Shown here: piece after piece, positions 1 to 6,651 of the stretch
Numbering within the stretch: position 1 is the stretch's first letter
Layout: every line of letters starts with the position of its first letter
Assembly: GCA_902491795.1 (NCBI GenBank)
Contig: CABUIX010000056.1
Span: forward strand, 1 to 13,715
Direction: 5' to 3'
DNA length: 13,715 nucleotides
From: an uncultured Bacteroidales bacterium
GTDB lineage: Bacteria > Bacteroidota > Bacteroidia > Bacteroidales > UBA932
Translations under genes and position numbers: made by a program
Notes under the pieces: model-generated
What the model was told of the DNA's origin: nothing
Databases searched by the model: none
What the model saw: only the letters and a program-made list of their open reading frames with translations

Positions 1-679
1 CGGGTGTCAGGGTAGCCCAGCGCAGCAGGTTGGCACGCAGGGAGAGATGATAATCATTTGTGATTTTGGTTTCCGACGGAGTGGCAGCAGGGGTGTCAAG
101 CTCTTCTGTCTGCATGTTTTCATGAGCATTTTTCTCCGCCTCTGCCTTTTCAGCGGCAAGTCGGGCTTCTTCCGCTTTGCGCTGCTCTTCGGCAAGCCGT
201 TCCTGTTCGGCACGCTTCTCGGCTTCCAGTCGTTCAGCTTCTGCCTTGCGTCGTGCTTCCGTATCAGCATCCGTCTCGGCTGTTTCCTTTACCGGTACCG
301 TCAGGCGCACGGTGACAAAATCACCCTCAGTCGCATGGTTGCGGGTAATGAAATTCTCCTCTTTTATTTCCGCACGGATAATCAGTTCGGATTTCACACG
401 GTTGGCACGGATCTTCGCGGTTTCGCTGCCCAGCGAGTTGCAGTAGCCGTCAACCAGCAGCGGCAGCCTGCCGTCAAGAATTGTTGCTTTGTTTTTTTCG
501 ATACACTCCAACAGACGGGCAAGTTCCGTGTCATTGCCATTCCAAGGCACGTAGAACATGTCCTTCTCCGCCATGAAGCGGAAGGTGTAGGTCGTGTCTG
601 ATTTCTGCTGCGCAAACACAGGAAAAACCGCTGCTGTCTGAAGCAGAAGCAGGACAGAAAAAAAGATTCTTTTGCTCAT
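1..679 (-). CDS. Exported OmpA-like / DUF3575 protein, 5' part only
   Basis: Partial gene: 226 codons are visible without a stop and the frame runs off the left edge. Residues 1-23 form a Sec signal peptide ending VFA before QQ. Residues about 32-125 resemble the OmpA-like fold of Bacteroidales DUF3575 proteins: FYVPWNGND, ARLLECI, VDGYCNSLGSE and then ANRVKSELI, a peptidoglycan-binding-like pattern. Residues about 137-188 are a charged Ala/Glu/Arg coiled-coil linker. At 211-226 the motif LSLRANLLRWATLTP is the start of the DUF3575 beta-barrel-like domain (family pattern K/R-x-NLL...TP). From my memory of the family, such genes sit at the head of Mfa/Fim-type fimbrial operons, so fimbrillin or anchor genes may lie beyond the left edge; that is inference. 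The start is the ATG at 679, because the signal peptide begins directly there. No Shine-Dalgarno lies at normal spacing. The neighbour upstream is a membrane-bound AraC-type regulator in the same orientation. Confidence 0.82.
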   Translation of the reverse strand, partial: MSKRIFFSVLLLLQTAAVFPVFAQQKSDTTYTFRFMAEKDMFYVPWNGNDTELARLLECIEKNKATILDGRLPLLVDGYCNSLGSETAKIRANRVKSELIIRAEIKEENFITRNHATEGDFVTVRLTVPVKETAETDADTEARRKAEAERLEAEKRAEQERLAEEQRKAEEARLAAEKAEAEKNAHENMQTEELDTPAATPSETKITNDYHLSLRANLLRWATLTP

Positions 680-681
680 GT

Positions 682-774
682 TATGCAGGTTTTGTTATTA
701 CCTCCGAAAACTCCTTTACTAAAGGAAGCAAAAAGAATCCGTATGCAGTAAATTCCTGTACCGAAAAACTTTAC
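682..774. repeat. Degenerate tandem direct repeat upstream of the DUF3575 gene
   Basis: Two copies of a composite block lie in the 101-base gap. On the plus strand copy A is TATGCAG at 682-688 followed by CCGAAAACTCCTTTAC at 704-719. Copy B is TATGCAG at 742-748 followed by CCGAAAAACTTTAC at 761-774. The two parts recur at 60 and 57 bases, so the copies differ by small indels. Direct repeats are the usual layout of AraC-family binding sites, and the gene just upstream encodes such a regulator. Binding is inferred, not shown. Confidence 0.55.
712..726. promoter_or_regulatory. 15-base palindrome in the DUF3575 leader
   Basis: TCCTTTA at 712-718 and TAAAGGA at 720-726 are perfect inverted repeats around one central base. 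The palindrome overlaps the end of repeat copy A. On the minus strand it lies just downstream of a weak -7-like box (TCTTTTTG, plus positions 729-736, five of six consensus bases), so it would fall near the transcription start. It could be an operator; as an RNA hairpin it would have too small a loop to fold fully. There is no T run after it, so it is not a terminator. Confidence 0.4.
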
Positions 775-780
775 ATATTG

Positions 781-1938
781 TCAAATATGCATTTTTTTGT
801 CGTCTGGACAATTTTGGCCGCCACCCGGCTGCCTTCTCCATCTGGAGGGAGAAACACCTTCCTTTTCCTTGAAAGTCCTGATGAAATGGCTCGTCGAAAG
901 GAATCCGGACATTGCGGAAACTTCGGAAATGTTGAGCTGGGGAAACTGCAGCATCTTTCGTTTGGCATACTCCAGACGAAGACCGGCAATCCAGTCGCGG
1001 AAAGGCATGCCGCAGGTCGTGTTTATGTATCCGGAAAGATAGGTGCGGTTGGTGTACAGCATCTCGGAGAGTTCCTTCAGCGTGAGTCCGGGACGCACAT
1101 AGCCATCCTCTTTCACCCACCTGGAGACCTTCTCTGCAATTTCGGGATAGCAGGACGGTGTTTCCTGCCAGGCCGGTCCGTTCCTTCCGCTTTCCGGACT
1201 CAGGAGGGTTTCGGCATTCTCCGACGGCACTTCCTGCTCGAATGCCATTTCCACCTGCTCATAGAACAGCATGTAATTCATGTATGAGCAGAACAGATAA
1301 ATGTAGAAGGGCACCGAAGACAGAATCCAGATGCAGACATAGTCATCAGGAAGGAATGTCAGCAAACCGCAGCCCATGCCGAATATGATGGCCCAATAGG
1401 TGAAAGTCGAGAGCCAGCGTATGTAGGCCCCTATGTCATCCGAATGCGTGTCCTCGAAAAGCCTGACTGCCGAGCGGTATGACCTCAGGACCCTGGCCGA
1501 AAGGACCAGTCCATACGAGACGAGCAGCAACGCCATTACAGCCGCTCCGGCCTTCTGCACGTGACCCTCGGGAAAGAGGAACAGCACTGCAGCCGACAGG
1601 GCCGAAAACAGCAGCCAGAGACAAATGTTCCGCAGCATCCTCTCCCGGGTTATGTAGAACCGGTCAAGCAGCGTGGTGAGCGCCGAACCGAACAGCCAGT
1701 AACACAGGAAGTATGTCGAAAGGTTCATCAGAATCGCGGCTCCGGGATTCTTGAACCTGATTCCCAGGAACAGATGGACCGAATAATTGGCGGCCAGCAG
1801 GAGCAACGCCGCTCCCATGATTCTTCGGGAGCGGAGATAGTTTTCGAAAATATCCTTCTCCGGCGCTTTGGCGAACAGGAAATAGAAGCCGAAGAACGAC
1901 ATCAGCGGCAATGCCAGGCCTAGGGAAAATTCATACAT
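781..1938 (-). CDS. Membrane-embedded AraC-family transcriptional regulator
   Basis: The protein has 385 residues. The first 225 form about seven hydrophobic helices (roughly 5-23, 40-60, 68-91, 104-122, 128-148, 175-196 and 201-224) with no obvious extracytoplasmic domain. A polar linker at 226-265 leads to a C-terminal AraC/XylS DNA-binding domain at about 266-370. Its first helix-turn-helix is around LTLKELSEMLYTNRTYLSGY (285-304) and its second around NISEVSAMSGFLSTSHFIRTF (336-356), followed by the family's GVSPSRWRR ending. This is a one-component regulator anchored in the inner membrane, a type common in Bacteroidetes; the signal is unknown. It starts 27 bases after floA with no promoter box between them, so it may be co-transcribed with nfeD-floA or use a promoter inside floA. 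The downstream gene is the DUF3575 surface protein, its most likely target. ATG at 1938 is preferred because it begins the first hydrophobic helix; M13 is a possible alternative. Confidence 0.85.
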   Translation of the reverse strand: MYEFSLGLALPLMSFFGFYFLFAKAPEKDIFENYLRSRRIMGAALLLLAANYSVHLFLGIRFKNPGAAILMNLSTYFLCYWLFGSALTTLLDRFYITRERMLRNICLWLLFSALSAAVLFLFPEGHVQKAGAAVMALLLVSYGLVLSARVLRSYRSAVRLFEDTHSDDIGAYIRWLSTFTYWAIIFGMGCGLLTFLPDDYVCIWILSSVPFYIYLFCSYMNYMLFYEQVEMAFEQEVPSENAETLLSPESGRNGPAWQETPSCYPEIAEKVSRWVKEDGYVRPGLTLKELSEMLYTNRTYLSGYINTTCGMPFRDWIAGLRLEYAKRKMLQFPQLNISEVSAMSGFLSTSHFIRTFKEKEGVSPSRWRRQPGGGQNCPDDKKMHI

Positions 1939-1965
1939 CTGCCGTGTGCGTCACGCCGCCGAATT

Positions 1966-2910
1966 TCACTTCGCTATGTTTTCCCGCATCGAAGTGTCGG
2001 CCTGGATGTTCTTCATCCGGTAATAGTCCATGACGCCGAGATTGCCGCTCCTGAAAGCCTCCGCCATCGCGAGAGGAACCTGGGCCTCGGCCTCGATGAC
2101 CTTTGCCCTGGCCTCCTGGGCCTTTGCCTTCATTTCCTGCTCGAGCGCGACAGCCATGGCCCTGCGTTCCTCCGCACGAGCCTGGGCGATGTTCTTGTCG
2201 GCCTCGGCCTGGTCTATCTGGAGCACGGCGCCGATGTTCTTGCCGACGTCGATGTCGGCGATGTCGATCGAGAGAATCTCATATGCCGTGCCGGCGTCAA
2301 GTCCCTTGTGGAGCACCAGTTTGGAGATGCTGTCGGGGTTTTCGAGCACCGACTTGTGGCTTTCGGAAGAACCGATGCTGCTGACTATGCCTTCTCCGAC
2401 CCTCGCGAGGATGGTCTCCTCACCGGCTCCGCCGACAAGCTGCCTGATGTTGGCACGCACAGTCACGCGGGCCTTTGCGATCAGCTGGATGCCGTCCTTC
2501 GCGACTGCCGTCACGGGAGGCGTGTTGATCACCTTGGGATTCACGGACATCTGTACCGCCTCAAGCACGTCGCGTCCTGCAAGGTCTATTGCGGAAGCCA
2601 TCTGGAAACTCAGCGGGATGTTCGCCTTGTTGGCGGAAATCAGGGCCATCACGACCTTGGTGACATTGCCTTTGGCGAGGTAATGCGCCTCAAGTTCGTT
2701 GGCCTTGAGAGAAAGTCCGGCCTTGGTCCCGGTGATGAGGGCAAGGACTATGGTCCGGGGGTTCACGCCCCTCCATCGCATCAGCAGAAGCTGTACAAGA
2801 GAGACATATACTCCGGAAAGAATTGCCTGGAACCACAGGGCCACAGGAAAGAACCACAGGATGATGATGAGCACGACGACCACAATGGCCGCAAGCAGGA
2901 TAGGACTCAT
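1966..2910 (-). CDS. floA: Flotillin-like protein FloA (SPFH family, YqfA/UPF0365)
   Basis: The protein has 314 residues, close to the usual length of bacterial FloA. FloA proteins are membrane-inserted scaffolds that assemble into foci and organise functional membrane microdomains. Residues 3-43 are an N-terminal hydrophobic stretch that probably forms a membrane hairpin, followed by the SPFH/PHB domain at about 46-225 (VNPRTIVLALITGTKAGL, then DGIQLIAKARVTVRANIRQLVGG). An Ala/Glu-rich flotillin coiled coil follows at about 230-288 (DQAEADKNIAQARAEERRA and AKVIEAEAQVPLAMAEAF). The tail with LGVMDYYRMKNIQADTSMR is characteristic of this subfamily and separates it from stomatins and HflK/C. 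It lies four bases after the nfeD-like gene, the standard pairing for this family (compare yqeZ-yqfA in Bacillus), so the two are very probably one operon. No Shine-Dalgarno is visible before the ATG, as is usual in Bacteroidetes. Confidence 0.93.
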   Translation of the reverse strand: MSPILLAAIVVVVLIIILWFFPVALWFQAILSGVYVSLVQLLLMRWRGVNPRTIVLALITGTKAGLSLKANELEAHYLAKGNVTKVVMALISANKANIPLSFQMASAIDLAGRDVLEAVQMSVNPKVINTPPVTAVAKDGIQLIAKARVTVRANIRQLVGGAGEETILARVGEGIVSSIGSSESHKSVLENPDSISKLVLHKGLDAGTAYEILSIDIADIDVGKNIGAVLQIDQAEADKNIAQARAEERRAMAVALEQEMKAKAQEARAKVIEAEAQVPLAMAEAFRSGNLGVMDYYRMKNIQADTSMRENIAK

Positions 2911-2914
2911 GTTG

Positions 2915-3385
2915 CTATTTGATTTCTAAGGGTTTAACTATTACCTGGTTGTTTTCGATCGCCGCCACCTCAATCGGTGTCCCGGCGTCTATCATCGAGT
3001 TGTCGGACGACTTGACCTCGCAGTTTACCGCTCCGAACCTTCCGGATCCGATCGGGGCAAGCCTTGTCTGGGCGACTCCCCTGTCGCCGACTTTCACCAG
3101 ACTGGATTCCTCGTTCACCCGGGAATTGACCTCTGTCCTGAGTTCGAATCGCCGCCAGGTGCGTTTGCGGAGTATGACTGCAGCCATGACCACCAGCATA
3201 ACAAGCACAAAAGCCGTCACCCACCAGCCTTCGGAATAGCCTATGCAGCTGAATGTATACCAGCACGCCGCGAAGAGCGAAGCCAGACTGAAAATGCCGG
3301 CAACGCCCACTCCCGGGACAAGCAGCATCTCCACAAGCATCAGAATAATCCCGATGAGTATCAGGCCTACCGTAATCCACCACAT
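2915..3385 (-). CDS. NfeD-family membrane protein with C-terminal OB fold (short form)
   Basis: The protein has 156 residues. Three hydrophobic helices occupy about 3-23, 28-48 and 54-73; the first has the MLVEMLLVPGVGVAGI pattern typical of NfeD. A soluble domain at about 98-152 (VGDRGVAQTRLAPIGSGRF, then GTPIEVAAIENNQVIVKPL) matches the NfeD OB fold. The N-terminal ClpP-like serine protease domain of long NfeD proteins is absent, so this is the short form that partners flotillin-like proteins. It is first in the minus-strand operon with floA and probably helps FloA assemble in the inner membrane. The ATG at 3385 lies 24 bases downstream of a TATATTTG -7 box, which fits a short leader. The upstream gene secDF is divergent. 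Confidence 0.88.
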   Translation of the reverse strand: MWWITVGLILIGIILMLVEMLLVPGVGVAGIFSLASLFAACWYTFSCIGYSEGWWVTAFVLVMLVVMAAVILRKRTWRRFELRTEVNSRVNEESSLVKVGDRGVAQTRLAPIGSGRFGAVNCEVKSSDNSMIDAGTPIEVAAIENNQVIVKPLEIK

Positions 3386-3408
3386 AATCAGTAAATTTGC
3401 ATTGCCTA

Positions 3409-3416
3409 CAAATATA
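3409..3416 (-). promoter_or_regulatory. Bacteroidetes -7 box for the nfeD-floA operon
   Basis: The minus strand reads TATATTTG, a full match to the Bacteroidetes -7 consensus TAnnTTTG. The nfeD ATG follows 24 bases later, giving a leader of roughly 15-20 bases. I could not find a good TTTG -33 element at 19-21 bases upstream, so the promoter is called on the -7 box and its position only. Confidence 0.6.
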
Positions 3417-3433
3417 CAAAAACGGCATTACAA

Positions 3434-3464
3434 TTTCTTTCTTTTGAGAAAAATACTAACTTTG
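3434..3464 (+). promoter_or_regulatory. Bacteroidetes promoter for secDF
   Basis: TAACTTTG at 3457-3464 is a full match to the -7 consensus TAnnTTTG. TTTC at 3434-3437 matches three of four bases of the -33 TTTG with the normal 19-base spacing. The predicted transcript starts near 3470 and has a leader of about 35 bases that is strongly A/T-rich. Such leaders replace Shine-Dalgarno sequences in this phylum. Confidence 0.72.
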
Positions 3465-3505
3465 CAAACTATTTTTGGAAAATTTTTTTAAAATGATATT
3501 CGTTT

Positions 3506-6500
3506 ATGCAAAGTAAAGGTGCTATCAGATTTGTGGCAATCTGCCTTGTGCTTGCCTGCCTGTGGCAGCTTTCCTTCACTCTTGTGACCAACATTCACAA
3601 CAGGAAAGCTGACAAGAAGGCCGAGCTGGCAGTGGAAAATTTCCAGAAATCTCCCGCTTTCGCGGAAATTCCGGAAATGGACCGCGCGCATTATCTCGAC
3701 TCACTAAGGAAACTCGAGACCCTGCGCTACACGGACTCCATTTCATCAGAAAAAATCTATTTCGGATACACATTCAAGGATGTGCAGAACCAGGAGATCA
3801 ACCTTGGCCTTGACCTGAAGGGAGGTATGAACGTGATGCTGCAGGTGCAGCTCGAGGATCTCGTCAGGGCTCTTGCCGACAACAACACGACTCCTGAGTT
3901 CCAGAAGGCCATAGAGCTCGCGAAGCAGCGCAGCGTGAACTCCCAGTCCGACTTCATCACCCTCTTCGCAGAGGCGTGGGACGAGACTTCCGGAGGAGTA
4001 AGGCTTTCACAGATCTTCGGCACCTACGAAATGCGCGACCGCATCAAGCCGGAATCAACCAACGAGGAAGTCATCAGCGTGATCCAGCAGGAAGCCGAGA
4101 GTGCAGTGTCAAACTCATTCAACGTGCTCCGCAACCGTATCGACCGTTTCGGCGTGACCCAGCCTTCAATCCAGAAGATAGGCAACACCGGACGCATCCT
4201 CGTGGAGCTCCCCGGAGTGAAGGAACCCGAGCGTGTGCGCAAGCTGCTCCAGGGAACCGCGTCCCTCGAGTTCTGGACCACATACTACAGCCAGGAAATC
4301 TATCCTTACCTCGCAGAGGCAAACAGCGTGCTTGCACAGACACTTGCAGTTCCGGATTCTTCAAAAGCCGAGACCGAGCCTGCAACTGCAAAGGCCGAGG
4401 ACATCGTTGCTGAGGAAATTGCTGCCCAGGGATCAGACGAATCAGATCTCGAGGCGTTCAAGAAGGCCAACCCCCTGTTTGCAGTCCTGACACCTTCACA
4501 GTTCAACGACAATGCCTGCATCGGCTTCGCTTCCGCTGCCGACACCGCTCTCGTGAACAGCTACCTGCGCCGTCCCGAGATTGCATCGATCTTCCCTCCC
4601 GAGTTCCGCCCCATGTGGACCGTGAACCCTTCAAGCTATGTCCAGGGAGACAATGTATATGAGCTCGTTGCCATCAAGGCATCATCCCGCGACGGAAAGG
4701 CTCCCCTCGACGGAAGCGTAGTGACGGACGCCAGGGTTGAATACAACAACAACCGCGGAGGCGAGCCCAGCGTTTCAATGACCATGAACGCCGAGGGCGC
4801 GAATGTATGGGCAAGGCTCACCAGGGACAACATCGGACGCCAGATCGCCATCGTGCTCGACGGTACCGTATACTCATACCCCAACGTTCAGGGTGAAATC
4901 ACCGGAGGCTCATCCTCAATCACCGGAAACTTCTCGATCGAGGAGGCCACTGACCTTACCAACGTGCTCAAGTCAGGAAAGCTTCCTGCACCTGCGACCA
5001 TCGTTCAGGAGCAGGTTGTAGGACCTTCACTCGGTGCAGAGTCAATCCGCTCAGGATTCATCTCATTCCTGATTGCCTTCTGCCTCGTTCTGATCTACAT
5101 GGTATTCTTCTACAAGGGCGCCGGTCTCGCAGCCGATGCGGCACTGCTGACCAATGTGGTCCTGCTGCTCGGTACGCTTTCCGCTTTCGGAGCCGTGCTC
5201 ACGCTGCCGGGAATCGCCGGTCTCGTCCTTACCCTGGGTATGGCCGTTGACGCAAACGTGATCATCTACGAGCGCATCAAGGAAGAGCTCAAGGCAGGAA
5301 AGGGTCTCAGCAAGGCAATTGCCGACGGTTACTCAAACGCATATTCTGCAATCATCGACGGTCAGGTGACCACGCTCCTTACAGGTATCGTGCTCTTCTT
5401 CTTCGGCTCAGGCCCCATCAAGGGATTCGCCACCACCCTGATCATCGGTATCATCACATCAGTGCTGACCTCAATCTTCATCTCACGCCTCATCTTCGAT
5501 GACCGCGTAAAGGCAGGCAAGAACATCAGCTTCGAGACCAACCTCACAAAGAACTTCCTGAAGCACACCAAGGTCAACTTCATCGACAAGCGCAAGTGGT
5601 CATACACCATTTCAGGAATTCTCATTCTGATCTCACTCGGATCAATCTTCATCAAGGGATTCACCTATGGTGTCGACTTCACCGGAGGCCGTACCTACGT
5701 CGTACGCTTCGACAAGCCGGTTACCGCCGAGGAAGTGCGTGAAGCTGCCGGAAACGTCTTCGAACTTGCCGCACACGAGCAGGGAATCACCGGAGGTGCT
5801 GCAGTCGAAGTAAAGCAGTTCGGCGGCGACAGCCAGATGAAGATCACAACGGCATACAAGGTTGAAGACGAGTCAATCGCAGTCGACGACGAGATCGAGC
5901 ACATGCTCTACGAGGCCCTGCACGGCTTCTACGTGGAGGATCTCACCTTCGAGCAGTTCACCTCAACGCTTGAGAACCCCAACGGTATCATTTCTTCCGA
6001 CAAGGTAGGCGCTTCAATCGCAAATGACATCAAGCGCAATGCGGTGATCTCAATCTTCCTTGCGCTGATAGTGATATTCTCTTACATCGCTGTCAGGTTC
6101 AAGGGCTGGGCCTGGGGTCTCGGCGGAGTTGTAGCCCTCGCACACACGACAATCATCGTGATAGGCTTCTTCTCCCTGTTCTCCGGAATCCTGCCGTTCA
6201 ACCTCGACATCGACCAGACGTTCATTGCGGCAATCCTGACGATCATCGGTTACGCGATCAACGACGTCGTCGTGATCTTCGACCGAATCAGGGAGAACCT
6301 CGGGCTGCACCCCAACGACGACTTCAAGGCTACGGTCAACAAGTCTCTGAACGCGACGCTGACCCGTACGGTCAACACCTCAACCTCAACCTTGCTGCCT
6401 ATGCTTGCAATCGCAATCTTCGGCGGTGAGTCCATCAGGGGTCTGTCAGTTGCCCTCTGCCTCGGTATCCTCATCGGAACCTACGCATCAATCATGATCG

Positions 6501-6580
6501 GTACCCCCATCATGTACGACACGACCATGAGACTCCGCAAGAAGCTTGCTGCAGCGGCCGCAAAGACCGGCAGGAAGTAG
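3506..6580 (+). CDS. secDF: Protein translocase subunit SecDF (fused SecD-SecF)
   Basis: The protein has 1,024 residues, the length expected for the fused SecD-SecF of Bacteroidetes. It is an inner-membrane RND-family protein that uses the proton motive force to pull preproteins out of SecYEG. The SecD half has a first membrane helix at about 8-28, the conserved LGLDLKGG at 100-107, a large periplasmic P1 domain, a second helix after SLGAESIRSG (about 516-537) and GMAVDANVIIYERIKEEL from 578, in which Asp582 is the conserved proton-pathway acid. The SecF half starts near 695 and carries GVDFTGG at 722-728, a second periplasmic domain, then GYAINDVVVIFDRIREN with Asp920 as the matching SecF acid. 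Twelve membrane helices are expected. Residues about 281-318 are an Ala/Glu/Ser-rich low-complexity insert in P1. The gene is alone between its own promoter and a strong terminator. The ATG at 3506 puts a normal signal-anchor at the N terminus. Confidence 0.97.
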   Translation: MQSKGAIRFVAICLVLACLWQLSFTLVTNIHNRKADKKAELAVENFQKSPAFAEIPEMDRAHYLDSLRKLETLRYTDSISSEKIYFGYTFKDVQNQEINLGLDLKGGMNVMLQVQLEDLVRALADNNTTPEFQKAIELAKQRSVNSQSDFITLFAEAWDETSGGVRLSQIFGTYEMRDRIKPESTNEEVISVIQQEAESAVSNSFNVLRNRIDRFGVTQPSIQKIGNTGRILVELPGVKEPERVRKLLQGTASLEFWTTYYSQEIYPYLAEANSVLAQTLAVPDSSKAETEPATAKAEDIVAEEIAAQGSDESDLEAFKKANPLFAVLTPSQFNDNACIGFASAADTALVNSYLRRPEIASIFPPEFRPMWTVNPSSYVQGDNVYELVAIKASSRDGKAPLDGSVVTDARVEYNNNRGGEPSVSMTMNAEGANVWARLTRDNIGRQIAIVLDGTVYSYPNVQGEITGGSSSITGNFSIEEATDLTNVLKSGKLPAPATIVQEQVVGPSLGAESIRSGFISFLIAFCLVLIYMVFFYKGAGLAADAALLTNVVLLLGTLSAFGAVLTLPGIAGLVLTLGMAVDANVIIYERIKEELKAGKGLSKAIADGYSNAYSAIIDGQVTTLLTGIVLFFFGSGPIKGFATTLIIGIITSVLTSIFISRLIFDDRVKAGKNISFETNLTKNFLKHTKVNFIDKRKWSYTISGILILISLGSIFIKGFTYGVDFTGGRTYVVRFDKPVTAEEVREAAGNVFELAAHEQGITGGAAVEVKQFGGDSQMKITTAYKVEDESIAVDDEIEHMLYEALHGFYVEDLTFEQFTSTLENPNGIISSDKVGASIANDIKRNAVISIFLALIVIFSYIAVRFKGWAWGLGGVVALAHTTIIVIGFFSLFSGILPFNLDIDQTFIAAILTIIGYAINDVVVIFDRIRENLGLHPNDDFKATVNKSLNATLTRTVNTSTSTLLPMLAIAIFGGESIRGLSVALCLGILIGTYASIMIGTPIMYDTTMRLRKKLAAAAAKTGRK

Positions 6581-6604
6581 AACGGAATACACATTTCATA
6601 ATTT

Positions 6605-6637
6605 CGCCCGGCCTCTTAAAAGGTCGGGCGATTTTTT
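6605..6637 (+). terminator. Rho-independent terminator of secDF
   Basis: CGCCCGGCCT at 6605-6614 pairs with AGGTCGGGCG at 6621-6630 (ten pairs including one G-U) around the six-base loop CTTAAA. Six T residues follow at 6632-6637. It lies 24 bases after the secDF stop. Its T tract runs into the predicted dnaE promoter. Confidence 0.93.
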
Positions 6638-6638
6638 G

Positions 6639-6646
6639 TATCTTTG
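6639..6646 (+). promoter_or_regulatory. Bacteroidetes -7 box for dnaE, adjacent to the start codon
   Basis: TATCTTTG is a full match to TAnnTTTG. It begins one base after the terminator T tract and ends five bases before the dnaE ATG at 6652. Transcription normally begins several bases after this box, which puts the start at or within a base or two of the ATG and predicts a leaderless message. The -33 position falls inside the terminator stem-loop and reads TTAA, a poor match. Confidence 0.6.
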
Positions 6647-6651
6647 TCCTC

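Noticed and set aside
1..679. Recent horizontal transfer of the DUF3575 gene
   Set aside because: A hand count gives about 54% G+C for the first 660 bases, only slightly below the impression of its neighbours. AAA lysine codons are somewhat more common than in secDF, but expression level can explain that. No integrase, attachment site or insertion sequence is visible.
701..705. GGAGG on the minus strand as a Shine-Dalgarno for the DUF3575 gene
   Set aside because: It lies 21 bases before the ATG, too far for a ribosome binding site, and this genome otherwise shows no Shine-Dalgarno use. It is the junction at the edge of repeat copy A.
778..1287. Plus-strand frames opposite the AraC-type regulator
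   Set aside because: The minus-strand frame encodes a full AraC DNA-binding domain and membrane helices. The opposite frames show no family motif or promoter.
2030..2683. Long plus-strand frame of 217 codons opposite floA
   Set aside because: It is the antisense of a well-supported FloA coding sequence and is made open by the biased, GC-rich codons and Ala/Glu repeats there. Its product is Ser/Ala-rich with no recognisable domain.
3443..3446. TTTG as the -33 element of the secDF promoter
   Set aside because: It is only 10 bases from the -7 box; the normal distance is 19-21. The TTTC at 3434-3437 has correct spacing.
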